This document shows, in pieces, positions 17,877 through 25,973 of a stretch of DNA of 54,599 nt (position 1 is the first letter of the stretch; every line of letters starts with the position of its first letter). Where the stretch lies: contig CANHDJ010000022.1 in the NCBI GenBank assembly GCA_947459425.1, positions 1 to 54,599 of the forward strand, read 5' to 3'. Source of the stretch: Ignavibacteria bacterium. GTDB taxonomy: Bacteria; Bacteroidota; Ignavibacteria; Kapaibacteriales; UBA4661. The notes under the pieces are model-generated. The model was given only the letters and a program-made list of their open reading frames with translations. It ran no database searches and was not told the origin of the DNA. A program made the position numbers and the translations under genes.

Positions 17877-18674
17877 ATGAACACAAAATCACAAAAAACG
17901 CTTTACGATTACACCGCAGCGGCTCGCAAGGAGCTTGATGCAATGACGCCCTCGCCACCACCGTCGCGGGAAGAGCTGTTGCAAATGCTGGAACGCCGCG
18001 CACATACTCAGTCCAGTAAAAAAGCATTGTTGAACACGGTTACGAACAACCATACGACGCTATTTGCCGATATTTTTCAGCGTTTCAATAGTGTCTGGCA
18101 AATATCGCTACCAGGTTTTACATCGCTGAATATTGGCTTTGCTACGTGTATTTGTTTGTGTGCTGTTGTTCTGGCAGTCGTTGCTGTTCGTGTGAATATT
18201 CTGCCGTCGCCCGCGCTGCACCAAGCAACAATACTCGCTATTCCATCGCCGCAAGCATCAGCCTCTATGACGTTTACCATTCCTTCGCCACGTGCTGTTT
18301 CATTGACAAAACAACAGGTGGTAATTACTCGACGCACCTTAGAGAGACTACGCAAAACAAGCCTGGAAGCCTTGCCCAATCTAGCATTTGAGCAAAAGCA
18401 AGTTGAAATTAAAAAAGAAGAAATTGCGGAAGAAGAGGCGTTTGAATCAGAAAATATGCTTTCGCCTACATACGACTTTCCAAGACCAAGGATAGGTGCA
18501 GAGCCTTGGACAACGATTCAAGGGCTGCAATTCGATTTTACGCGCCCTACGCAAGAACGGACAGCGCAGTTTCGTGGTGATGCGCTCTGTGTGAATTGCC
18601 CTAGCAGAGTAGATCCCATGACACCTCCAGAACTTTTGTATGGTATGGATCCCGCAAGTATTTTCAGATTTTGA
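17877..18674 (+). CDS. Single-span membrane protein, candidate anti-sigma factor
   Basis: Its 265 residues have no recognisable domain. A ~90-residue N-terminal part (TLYDYTAAARKELDAMTPSP) precedes one membrane helix at about 84-106 (FATCICLCAVVLAVVAV). About 155 mostly polar residues then follow, probably outside the cytoplasm, with a Lys/Glu stretch and a Pro-rich end. Position directly after an ECF sigma gene and the topology (cytoplasmic N-terminus, one helix, periplasmic C-terminus) fit an anti-sigma factor. The zinc-binding HXXXCXXC motif is absent, so the assignment rests on context. Confidence 0.5.
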   Translation: MNTKSQKTLYDYTAAARKELDAMTPSPPPSREELLQMLERRAHTQSSKKALLNTVTNNHTTLFADIFQRFNSVWQISLPGFTSLNIGFATCICLCAVVLAVVAVRVNILPSPALHQATILAIPSPQASASMTFTIPSPRAVSLTKQQVVITRRTLERLRKTSLEALPNLAFEQKQVEIKKEEIAEEEAFESENMLSPTYDFPRPRIGAEPWTTIQGLQFDFTRPTQERTAQFRGDALCVNCPSRVDPMTPPELLYGMDPASIFRF

Positions 18675-18739
18675 GGCATCCAGCCCATATAAAACGCCAA
18701 CATATTCCCCATTCTATCTTCACTTTTTCTCCTGAATAT

Positions 18740-21130
18740 ATGAACCATATTTTTGCCCGTGTTGCCGCATTATTGCTTGTGTTTACGGTTTTTGCGCCAG
18801 ACAGTTTTGCACAAAAAAAGCCTTCTGTAAAAAATGCTCCTGCAAAAACGACCTCAACACAAGCTGTTACGCAAGTTCCACGCGAACTCACGCAGGAACA
18901 AGCCGTTACCAATCTCCGTGCTTTTGCGAAACTCTACGGGTATGTGCGCTATTTCCACCCCAGCGATGAAGCGCTGCGTGTGAACTGGGAGCAGTTCGCC
19001 ATTTACGGAGCCTCGAAGGTGAAAACTGCCCGCACGATGGACGAACTTAAATCTGCGCTGGAAACACTCTTTCTCCCTATTGCACCAACCTTGCAAATCC
19101 TCAATGCGAATGAAAAACCCATATCCGATGCGGTTCCGGGGAATCCAGTGCAGCATCAGGTGGTTGCGTGGCAGCATAGAGGGATGGAATTAGGAGCATC
19201 GCAATTTTCTGGTGGTTCGATGTATCGGAGTATTCGCCTGAATAAAGCGAATATTGTAACGGGCAGTTTATCAGATTTTGGTACAATGACACAATGCCTC
19301 GACACCAGTTCAAAAAGTATCACCTCTGTTCTTGCCTTGCGTGGACAGCAAATCAAGCTGACCGCCGCAGTACGCGCCGACGTAAAAGGTAGCAATAATC
19401 GCGGTCAATTATGGTTGCGGGTGGATAAACCAAATCGCAAAACAGGGTTTTTCAATAATATGGACGACCGTCCAATAACAATGCAACAATGGAGTGAATA
19501 CAGTGTTATTGGCGACGTTGATAGTAATGCGATAGGTCTTTGCTATGGTTGTTTTCTCAAGGGGCGCGGTAAAGTCTGGGTGGATGATATTCGCATTTTC
19601 ATCCGAAAGAACAATAAGGAAGAATGGCGACCTATCGCGCTCACCAATCCGAGTTTTGAGGAATTTTCTTCGACAACAACAGGAACAATCTTCAAAGGAT
19701 GGTCTTCCTCTCCGCAGTATTCCTTCACTCCTACGCAAGACAGTAGCTACTTTGGAGTAAACAGCGTTCTTATCGAAGACAAAGGACAAGCAGAGCGCAG
19801 TTTTCGCGGCGAACTTTTTACCACAAAACCTAGTGGCGGCGAAACATTGCTCAAAAACCTTGCGGGTGGCTTGCGGTGCGCTCTTCCGGTCGCGCTTTAT
19901 ACCGATAGCATTTCCACGCTTGGCACAACGCCAAAAAGTGCGCAGGATTTGGGATGGATGCTCAATACTCTGGAAGGGTATGACGGAAAACACATGATGA
20001 TAGAACAAGAACCCACAAGGCTTGCAAGCGTCATTATGGCGTGGAATGCGCTTCAACACTCATATCCGTACTTCGATGTTATTGGCACAAATTGGGATAG
20101 CATCCTCACGACCACACTCGCGGAGGCACTGGTGAAGCCATCTGCACCAGAATTTAGAATGGTGATGCGAAAGATGCTGGAACACTTATGCGACGGACAC
20201 GCAGACTATTATCAGGGAACGCCTAATCTGCTTCTTCCTGTCAGCGCGGAAAATATCGAAGGTCAGTTGATTGTGCTTGCTTCCCAAGATTCGCTGTTGA
20301 AGCGGGGAGATATTATCGTGAATATTGACGGCAACGATACGCGAACATTGCTTGCGAATGAGGAAGCAGTCATATCTGGTTCGCCACAGTGGAAACGCGC
20401 AAAAGCGGTTTTGGGTCTCTTGTACACGCCTGATAAAACGGTGCAATTAACGGTGAATCGCAATGGGCAAATACTCACTATCGCAACCGAGCGGAAATGG
20501 TATCGAAGGATATATGAATACCCGTCCACCAAGAAAATACGCGGTTCTACGCCGACGGACGCTGTTTGGTATGTTGATATGTCGCAAATGCCAAAGGAAG
20601 AATTGCGTGAAAAAATTTCTGAGTTTGCGCAAGCAAAAGGCGTGATTATTGATTTGCGCGGCTATCCGAACAATAATGACATTCTGCATCATCTCACCGA
20701 CACGGTAATTACTTCCGCTCGTTGGAATATTCCTCAAATTCTCTATCCTGATCAAGAGCGGCTTGTAGGCTATGATACGAGCGGTCGCTGGGCAATTCAG
20801 CCTAAAATGCCACGCATAAAAGGGAAGATTGTCTTTTTAACAGGTGGTGGTGCAATCAGTTATGCAGAAAGCGTCATGGGTATTGTCGAACACTATAAAC
20901 TGGGCGAGATTGTTGGGGCGACAACGGCGGCGGCAAATGGCAATGTCAATAGCCTGAGTCTTCCCGGAAGAGCAAATATTTATTGGACAGGCATGAAAGT
21001 CCTCAAACACGACGGCTCCCAGCATCATCTCATCGGCATAAAACCGACCGTTCCAGCAAGTCGCACCATTCAAGGTATCCGCGACGGACGGGATGAGGTC
21101 TTGGAGAAGGCGTTATCGCTGATTCCGTAG
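18740..21130 (+). CDS. Secreted S41-family peptidase with large N-terminal region
   Basis: The product has 796 residues and a signal peptide (RVAALLLVFTVFAPDSFAQ). An N-terminal helical module (about 40-110, FAKLYGYVRYFHPSD) is common in Bacteroidota S41 proteins. A beta-rich jelly-roll-like part follows (about 150-330), then a PDZ-like stretch near 510-580 (LIVLASQDSLLKRGDIIVN). The C-terminal catalytic domain has VIIDLRGYPNN, IVFLTGGGAISYAESVMG (likely nucleophile Ser) and GATTAAANGNVN. The start at 18740 is chosen for the signal peptide; the frame is open to 18671. The likely role is cleavage of periplasmic or surface proteins. It may be controlled by the upstream sigma factor, since only 65 nt separate it from the preceding gene. 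Confidence 0.8.
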   Translation: MNHIFARVAALLLVFTVFAPDSFAQKKPSVKNAPAKTTSTQAVTQVPRELTQEQAVTNLRAFAKLYGYVRYFHPSDEALRVNWEQFAIYGASKVKTARTMDELKSALETLFLPIAPTLQILNANEKPISDAVPGNPVQHQVVAWQHRGMELGASQFSGGSMYRSIRLNKANIVTGSLSDFGTMTQCLDTSSKSITSVLALRGQQIKLTAAVRADVKGSNNRGQLWLRVDKPNRKTGFFNNMDDRPITMQQWSEYSVIGDVDSNAIGLCYGCFLKGRGKVWVDDIRIFIRKNNKEEWRPIALTNPSFEEFSSTTTGTIFKGWSSSPQYSFTPTQDSSYFGVNSVLIEDKGQAERSFRGELFTTKPSGGETLLKNLAGGLRCALPVALYTDSISTLGTTPKSAQDLGWMLNTLEGYDGKHMMIEQEPTRLASVIMAWNALQHSYPYFDVIGTNWDSILTTTLAEALVKPSAPEFRMVMRKMLEHLCDGHADYYQGTPNLLLPVSAENIEGQLIVLASQDSLLKRGDIIVNIDGNDTRTLLANEEAVISGSPQWKRAKAVLGLLYTPDKTVQLTVNRNGQILTIATERKWYRRIYEYPSTKKIRGSTPTDAVWYVDMSQMPKEELREKISEFAQAKGVIIDLRGYPNNNDILHHLTDTVITSARWNIPQILYPDQERLVGYDTSGRWAIQPKMPRIKGKIVFLTGGGAISYAESVMGIVEHYKLGEIVGATTAAANGNVNSLSLPGRANIYWTGMKVLKHDGSQHHLIGIKPTVPASRTIQGIRDGRDEVLEKALSLIP

Positions 21131-21158
21131 GGGTTTTTGAGTGAAATTTTGAAAATAG

Positions 21159-21201
21159 AGAACAAAGGGAATTGCCCACAACGGGCGATTCCCTTTGTTC
21201 T
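21159..21201 (+). terminator. Terminator-like hairpin after the S41 peptidase gene
   Basis: A long stem of about 18 pairs (agaacaaagggaat, then gccc, with the complements gggc and attccctttgttct) and a 5-nt loop. Only a weak T-run follows on the plus strand (ttctta). Confidence 0.7.
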
Positions 21202-21255
21202 TATGGGATTTGTAGAGCTTTGCTCATTTTTTTTGCCCAAATGCGAAAATAGTCC

Positions 21256-21288
21256 TTGACTCTCACCTTACGTTAGTGCCTATATTTG
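21256..21288 (+). promoter_or_regulatory. Bacteroidota-type promoter for the DUF2268 gene
   Basis: TATATTTG at 21281-21288 is an exact TAnnTTTG element, with TTG at 21256-21258, 22 nt upstream. Initiation would be near 21295. This supports the ATG at 21346 over any earlier in-frame start. Confidence 0.45.
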
Positions 21289-21345
21289 TTGTGGATTTGC
21301 AAATCATCCATAATTCATGGAACATCCACATTGAGCACAACAACA

Positions 21346-22230
21346 ATGAACTTTACTATTCTTGATACGGCGGCGACGTACTGCAAACTTTGCTCTTCTT
21401 TGGACAATGAGCAGAAAAAGAATATTTTTCGCCGAGAACTCATTGAACCATTTCGCGGGCTTGTTAGCGTCATGGGCGGTGGCGATGCCGAACAGATGAT
21501 GGCGCGATGGGGTCTTTCTTCCGCACTTTTTGAAGGCGAGAAGCAAGGGCAAATGCAGGAACATTTGCAAACGCTGATGGCAGCAGACGCGTGGAATCAA
21601 TCGCGGCAGGCTCTGGAGGACGGCGCGAAAGCATTTACGGGATTTCCCGTGCCGGAGCGCGATGTTACTTTCGGGCTGATGCTTGCAGATTTAAGCGCCG
21701 TTCCTTTACAGCGCGGATATACAGGCTTTGGGGCAATTCCGGGCTGGATTATGACTATCTACGGTGTTCCCGATGCCTACAATCTGCATCGCATCAAAGC
21801 CTGTACCGCCCACGAATTGCACCACAACATTCTCGCCCGCATTTTTCCCGTGAACATGGCAACATGGACGGTCGGCGAATATATGATTATGGAAGGGCTG
21901 GCAGAGTCGTTCGCGCATGAACTTTACGGCGAGGACACTATCGGCTATTGGGTAACAGATTTCGATATGGAGCGTTTGCCCGAAACCAAGCGCATTTTTG
22001 CCGACGCGCTGGAAAAATCGGGGTTTGGCGTAATACGAGGCTACATCTTTGGTGACGATTTCGCTGGTGCTGAGTATGGCATTGAGCGTGTTGGTGTCCC
22101 TGCATTTGCGGGATATGCGCTTGGGTATCATGTTGTGCAAGCCTATTTGAGGCGCACGGGCAAAAGCGTCGTCGAAGCGACCTTCGTTCCGGCGCGAGAT
22201 ATTATCCGTGATTCAGAATTTTTTACCTGA
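21346..22230 (+). CDS. DUF2268-type putative zinc metalloprotease
   Basis: A 294-residue cytoplasmic protein without signal peptide. It has an HEXXH metal site, TAHELHHNI (His156, Glu157, His160), and a probable third ligand Glu in MIMEGLAESFAHELYG about 25 residues on. This is the DUF2268 (YjaZ-like) pattern of predicted Zn-dependent proteases. A motif of the same family, PGWIMTIYG, comes just before. The function of the family is poorly known. The gene is 43 nt upstream of a MerR-TipAS regulator on the same strand and is probably cotranscribed, so it may be part of a drug-response pair. Confidence 0.72.
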   Translation: MNFTILDTAATYCKLCSSLDNEQKKNIFRRELIEPFRGLVSVMGGGDAEQMMARWGLSSALFEGEKQGQMQEHLQTLMAADAWNQSRQALEDGAKAFTGFPVPERDVTFGLMLADLSAVPLQRGYTGFGAIPGWIMTIYGVPDAYNLHRIKACTAHELHHNILARIFPVNMATWTVGEYMIMEGLAESFAHELYGEDTIGYWVTDFDMERLPETKRIFADALEKSGFGVIRGYIFGDDFAGAEYGIERVGVPAFAGYALGYHVVQAYLRRTGKSVVEATFVPARDIIRDSEFFT

Positions 22231-22273
22231 TGTTTTTGCCAATATTTTTCATCAATATTTTTCATGAACAGCC

Positions 22274-23074
22274 ATGAGTAGCTATACCGTCCGGCAAGTT
22301 GCCGCCTTTGCGGGCGTGAGTGTGCGCACACTGCACGTTTACGATGAAATTGGCTTGCTCAAGCCCGCAGACCGCACAGAATCTCGCTATCGTCTCTATG
22401 GCGAAAAGGAACTTCTGCGTTTGCAGCAGATTTTATTTTACAAAGAGTTAGATTTTTCCCTTGAGGAAATTGGGCGAATACTGGATTCGCCGGATTTCGA
22501 TATTGTTCAAGCACTGGCACAGCACAAAATAGCACTCGCAACGAAGCAAGAACGGCTCGATACCTTGCTTGCAACGATTGACAACACCATTAACCACATA
22601 CTACACACAACAACCGAAGGAGAATTTACCATGAAACCCGAAGAACTCTACGAAGGCTTGCCCAAAGAATTTGCGACGACCTACCGCGACGAGGCGCGTA
22701 AACACTGGGGCGATGCCGTCAAAAAATCCGAAGAAGCATTGCGCAGAATGAGCAAAGCCGACTTCACCAAGTTGAAAGATGATTTTAAAGAAAATTGGAA
22801 AACGCTTTCCACGATGACTGCCCAAGAACCCAGTTCTGATGCGGTACAAGAGCGCATTGTCCTCCATTACGCACTCACCCGTGCGCTCTGGGGAACATCT
22901 GCCTTGCCGGATAACCAAGCCGCACAATTTCTGGGCTTGGGGGAATTATACGCTGAAGACTCGCGTTTTACCGAAGTCGATGGCGTTCAAGTTCCCGGAT
23001 TTGGCGCATTCATGAGCGAAGCCATGAACTACTTTGTCAAAACAGCGCTGGCGGAAGCATCCGTTGCCGGGTGA
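22274..23074 (+). CDS. MerR-family regulator with TipAS ligand-binding domain
   Basis: A 266-residue regulator. Residues 4-72 are the MerR winged helix (YTVRQVAAFAGVSVRTLHVYD, RLYGEKELLRLQQILFYKEL), then a dimerisation coiled coil (about 78-115). Residues about 120-262 form a TipAS domain (EELYEGLPKEFATTYRDEAR, then AMNYFVKTAL). TipA/Mta-type regulators activate genes on binding thiopeptides or other drugs. A strong ribosome-binding site inside the gene (AAGGAG, 22617-22622) precedes an in-frame ATG at 22631, so a 147-residue TipAS-only protein may also be made, as in Streptomyces TipA. Confidence 0.88.
   Translation: MSSYTVRQVAAFAGVSVRTLHVYDEIGLLKPADRTESRYRLYGEKELLRLQQILFYKELDFSLEEIGRILDSPDFDIVQALAQHKIALATKQERLDTLLATIDNTINHILHTTTEGEFTMKPEELYEGLPKEFATTYRDEARKHWGDAVKKSEEALRRMSKADFTKLKDDFKENWKTLSTMTAQEPSSDAVQERIVLHYALTRALWGTSALPDNQAAQFLGLGELYAEDSRFTEVDGVQVPGFGAFMSEAMNYFVKTALAEASVAG
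22617..22633 (+). promoter_or_regulatory. Internal ribosome-binding site and start for a TipAS-only product
   Basis: AAGGAG at 22617-22622 lies 8 nt before an in-frame ATG at 22631-22633, codon 120 of the regulator. The site falls exactly at the boundary between the coiled coil and the ligand-binding domain. The outer start at 22274 has no comparable site. Confidence 0.55.
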
Positions 23075-23093
23075 TGCTAATGGTCATTGCACA

Positions 23094-23136
23094 AAAAAGC
23101 CTGTATGCCTCTCACAATGAGGGGTACAGGCTTTTT
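23094..23136. terminator. Bidirectional intrinsic terminator between convergent genes
   Basis: The stem aaaaagcctgta pairs with tacaggcttttt, with an inner cctc/gagg pairing. A-runs and T-runs on both sides allow termination of the MerR-TipAS gene and of the Uma2 gene on the other strand. Confidence 0.8.
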
Positions 23137-23174
23137 ATTGAATTATTTTACGGCACCTTTTGAGTATCGGTAAT

Positions 23175-23852
23175 TCACAGCGAGTCAGGATTGATGCCGA
23201 GTTCGCGGAGTTTTGCTGCAAAGGTATTGAGGCGTTTGCGTGTTTCGGAGAGAACATTTTCGAGTTCTGCATAGCTCAGAAACGTTGTTCCATCGGGCTT
23301 TTGCAGCACAAGTTCGCCTGATGATATATCAAAACGAACGCCTAAGCGTGGACTTGTCCAATCGCTCATTTCAGGAATGACCTCTAAAGATTCGTCCTGC
23401 TCTTGAAAACGGACAAAGCCGCTGAGAATCTTGCGTTCAATGTCGTAGAGATAGTATTCTTGTACGCCATAACGGTCGTAAAAAATAGCTTTATTCGTCA
23501 TTTCGCTGGTGGTGTTGCTTTCGGAGACAAACTCAAACACGACCTGAGGCGCGATGCCGCCTTCTTCCCACTGTTTATAGGATTTGCGCTCACCCTTGGG
23601 GCGACCGAAAATCACCATCACATCAGGTGCAAGCACCGTGCGCGGTCTGCCTTTGACGGGATACCAAAATAAATCACCCGCCACAACAACATCATCACGG
23701 TCGGCGAAGATTGATTCTAAGCCATACTTAGTGGTGGCGATGCGCTCAAAATGTTCGGTATTATTTGCCATCGGCAGTCCATCGGAATCAGGATAAATAA
23801 TGGTTTCCGGTGCAAAAGAAGCGGGAAGTGCGCTTGATATAACGGTTTCCAT
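23175..23852 (-). CDS. Uma2-family (DUF820) putative endonuclease
   Basis: A 225-residue protein of the PD-(D/E)XK-like Uma2 family. The signature is visible: VVAGDLFWYPVKGRPRT, VLAPDVMVIFGRP (acidic residue), QVVFEFVSESNTT (E in the core strand) and YDRYGVQEYYLYD. A C-terminal coiled-coil tail follows (ENVLSETRKRLNTFAAKLRE). The ATG at 23852 is preferred because aagg lies 8 nt upstream; an earlier ATG exists at 23873. Uma2 genes are often multicopy and their biological role is unclear. Confidence 0.8.
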   Translation of the reverse strand: METVISSALPASFAPETIIYPDSDGLPMANNTEHFERIATTKYGLESIFADRDDVVVAGDLFWYPVKGRPRTVLAPDVMVIFGRPKGERKSYKQWEEGGIAPQVVFEFVSESNTTSEMTNKAIFYDRYGVQEYYLYDIERKILSGFVRFQEQDESLEVIPEMSDWTSPRLGVRFDISSGELVLQKPDGTTFLSYAELENVLSETRKRLNTFAAKLRELGINPDSL

Positions 23853-24064
23853 GCGTTCTACCTTTTGAAACATTGGAGAATATAAGTCTGATTGAATATA
23901 GGTTTTTTTTATGGGAAAATCAAGCAGGAGGCGAACTTCCTTGATGGCAGTCCGATGAATACCTGAAATCCGTATAAAACCGTTGTGCTTGTGTGTGTGT
24001 CATGTTCTGCGGTAGCCGCCAGATGGCTCCTGCTCGTCTCTTGTTTCCGTGAGGGCGATAACTC

Positions 24065-25033
24065 CTAAAGCCATACTTCCAACGTATCCCGGAAAATACC
24101 TCGCGCACCAAAGGTTTCTTTGAATTTGCCCAGCCCGAAATTGGGTTGCATATTCAGCGTAAATGTGCCGAAATCGTACCATTCTATGCCGCTTTGCACA
24201 CATTCTTGAAAAATTTCATAGAACAATAAATTGAGCGCTCGGTATTCCTGAAATTCTTTGTTATCGCTGATGTAAAAACCAAGCATTGTGCGGGCATTAC
24301 CAATAAAGTTTACCACACCAGCAATCATGCGCTCTTCAAGAAAAGCAGCATGAAGCATGATGCGTTCTGGAAATTTCCGGGCAAGATACTCCAATTCCGC
24401 GAGCGAATGCGTAGGACTTGCGTCATGGCGCATCTTCAAGTTTCGAGATAATATTTCGTAATACGCAGCATAATCATTGGACTTTGCAATTCGTACCCCC
24501 ATTTTCGTCGCTTTGCGTGTTGCCGTGCGGGCTTCCTGCTTGAAGAGAGACAAAAGCGGTGTTTCTTTGGGAATCGCCAGCGCTGCCGTTAATTCGCGCT
24601 TTTGGTAGCGAAATCCTTCAGAGAGCAGGGCAAAATCACAATAGTTCGTCGGACGCTTCGCATAGACCATCGGCGGAAGGGTGAGGATTATTCTGGTAAA
24701 ACCCGTCTGCCGGGCATAGTCTTTTAATGCCCCGACCCAATGCAATGCCGCTTCCAAACTCACATCCTGATACACAAAACCACCGTAGGAAGCCCCTCGG
24801 TGCGAAAAAAGCGTTTTGTCTTTGTCAATTTTCCACTCGACAGCAGGAAGAAGCGCCTGAACATTGCCTTTGAAACGCACGACAAGAGAATGATCGTTAA
24901 ACCGTTCCGCCGGGTGATAGCTCAAAAATGTACGCTCGTGGAAAATCGTACCATTGTCTGCTGCAAGCACGAATTTGTCCCATTCTTCCGCCGAATACTG
25001 CTCCGGCTGCCATTGCTCAATGCTGTAACTCAT
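24065..25033 (-). CDS. GNAT/FemAB-like acyltransferase
   Basis: 322 residues with two GNAT-like halves, as in FemAB-type proteins. The N-terminal half carries TIFHERTFLSYHPAERF and SHRGASYGGFVY. The C-terminal half carries a basic linker EARTATRKATKMGVRI, then ERMIAGVVNFIGNARTMLGFYISDN and a QEYRALNLLFYEIF helix, typical of the Acetyltransf_6 group. Members transfer aminoacyl or acetyl groups in cell-wall, exopolysaccharide or amino-sugar metabolism; the substrate here is unknown. It stands alone, with nothing recognisable between 23874 and 24064. Confidence 0.7.
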   Translation of the reverse strand: MSYSIEQWQPEQYSAEEWDKFVLAADNGTIFHERTFLSYHPAERFNDHSLVVRFKGNVQALLPAVEWKIDKDKTLFSHRGASYGGFVYQDVSLEAALHWVGALKDYARQTGFTRIILTLPPMVYAKRPTNYCDFALLSEGFRYQKRELTAALAIPKETPLLSLFKQEARTATRKATKMGVRIAKSNDYAAYYEILSRNLKMRHDASPTHSLAELEYLARKFPERIMLHAAFLEERMIAGVVNFIGNARTMLGFYISDNKEFQEYRALNLLFYEIFQECVQSGIEWYDFGTFTLNMQPNFGLGKFKETFGARGIFRDTLEVWL

Positions 25034-25299
25034 GGTGTGATAATTAGTAAAAAAATGGTTTTAATGTCAAAAAAAAATCAAAATATTTTCATCATGTGAA
25101 CAATACGTCAAGAAATTTTGTATTTTACACGGCAGACGTGCTGCCCATTCTCATCATAGTTTCCGAGAGGGCAAACTACGAATTTTTGCGTAATTTTTGT
25201 GTGTTCGACCAGTTTGTGTGTGGTATTTCATTATCGTAGCAAAACGACATTATTCATCACTTTTTTCGCCTTTTGGCGATGTGTTCTGGAGGTATTACT
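25034..25299. other. Divergent intergenic region
   Basis: This AT-rich region lies between the GNAT-like gene and the LRR gene and must hold both promoters. No clear TTG-N20-TAnnTTTG match was found. No RNA gene or conserved repeat was recognised. Confidence 0.4.
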
Positions 25300-25767
25300 A
25301 TGAAACGCTCGTTGTATGCGGTTGTTGCCGTTGTGAGTATGGTTTTTCTCACATTAGGCATTCAAACGGCAATTTTTGCACAAGAAGCATCTCTTTTAGA
25401 TGATGGCTCTCTGGCAAAAGAAAAAGAATTTACCAGCCTTGAGGATGCACTCAAAGCACCGACAAAAGTCTATCGTTTGGATTTGAGCCATAACGGGCTT
25501 TCCGATTTCCCGATGGAAATTCTTCAGTTTACGAATCTTCAAACGCTCAATTTGAGTAACAATGGTATTGAGAAAATTCCTGCGGAAATTAGCAAACTTA
25601 CCAAACTCCAACGCCTCAATCTTGCCACAAACGGCTTGAAAAAACTACCGGCAGAACTCTCCTCGCTCAAATACCTCAAACTTTTGGACGTATCGCAAAA
25701 TCAATTTCTGACCAGCGAGCTGACCCGCGTCAAAGGCGCATTGCCACAGGTTTCCGTTAATGACTAA
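25300..25767 (+). CDS. Small secreted leucine-rich-repeat protein
   Basis: 155 residues. A strong ribosome-binding site (ggaggt, 6 nt before the ATG) fixes the start at 25300. The signal peptide ends at IFAQ (about residue 28). Residues about 55-140 carry four 23-residue leucine-rich repeats of the form L.LSHNGL..FP.EI, then LNLSNNGIEKIPAEISKLT, and so on. Such repeats bind proteins or peptides. With only four repeats it is small for the family. Nothing in the neighbourhood shows a partner. Confidence 0.82.
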   Translation: MKRSLYAVVAVVSMVFLTLGIQTAIFAQEASLLDDGSLAKEKEFTSLEDALKAPTKVYRLDLSHNGLSDFPMEILQFTNLQTLNLSNNGIEKIPAEISKLTKLQRLNLATNGLKKLPAELSSLKYLKLLDVSQNQFLTSELTRVKGALPQVSVND

Positions 25768-25821
25768 GCCGACGAGAGAAAGAGAGCGGGTTGCGCTGGC
25801 ATATAAAACGTGAGTTCAAGC

Positions 25822-25857
25822 ATTGGTAACATTGCTAACGTTGCCTACTTTACCAAT
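25822..25857. repeat. Short inverted repeat after the LRR gene
   Basis: attggtaa at 25822-25829 and ttaccaat at 25850-25857 are perfect complements around a 20-nt loop. It may fold at the 3' end of the LRR transcript or lie in the leader of the next gene. There is no clear T-run. Confidence 0.3.
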
Positions 25858-25973
25858 CCATAATGCCGAGATTTTCTCAAATTACGCACCACAGAAAACG
25901 TCTCAGTGCAAGAGTAGTGCTGTTTGCGCTGTTCTTTACAACCCACTGTTGTCCTACGTTTTTCTGACGAACT

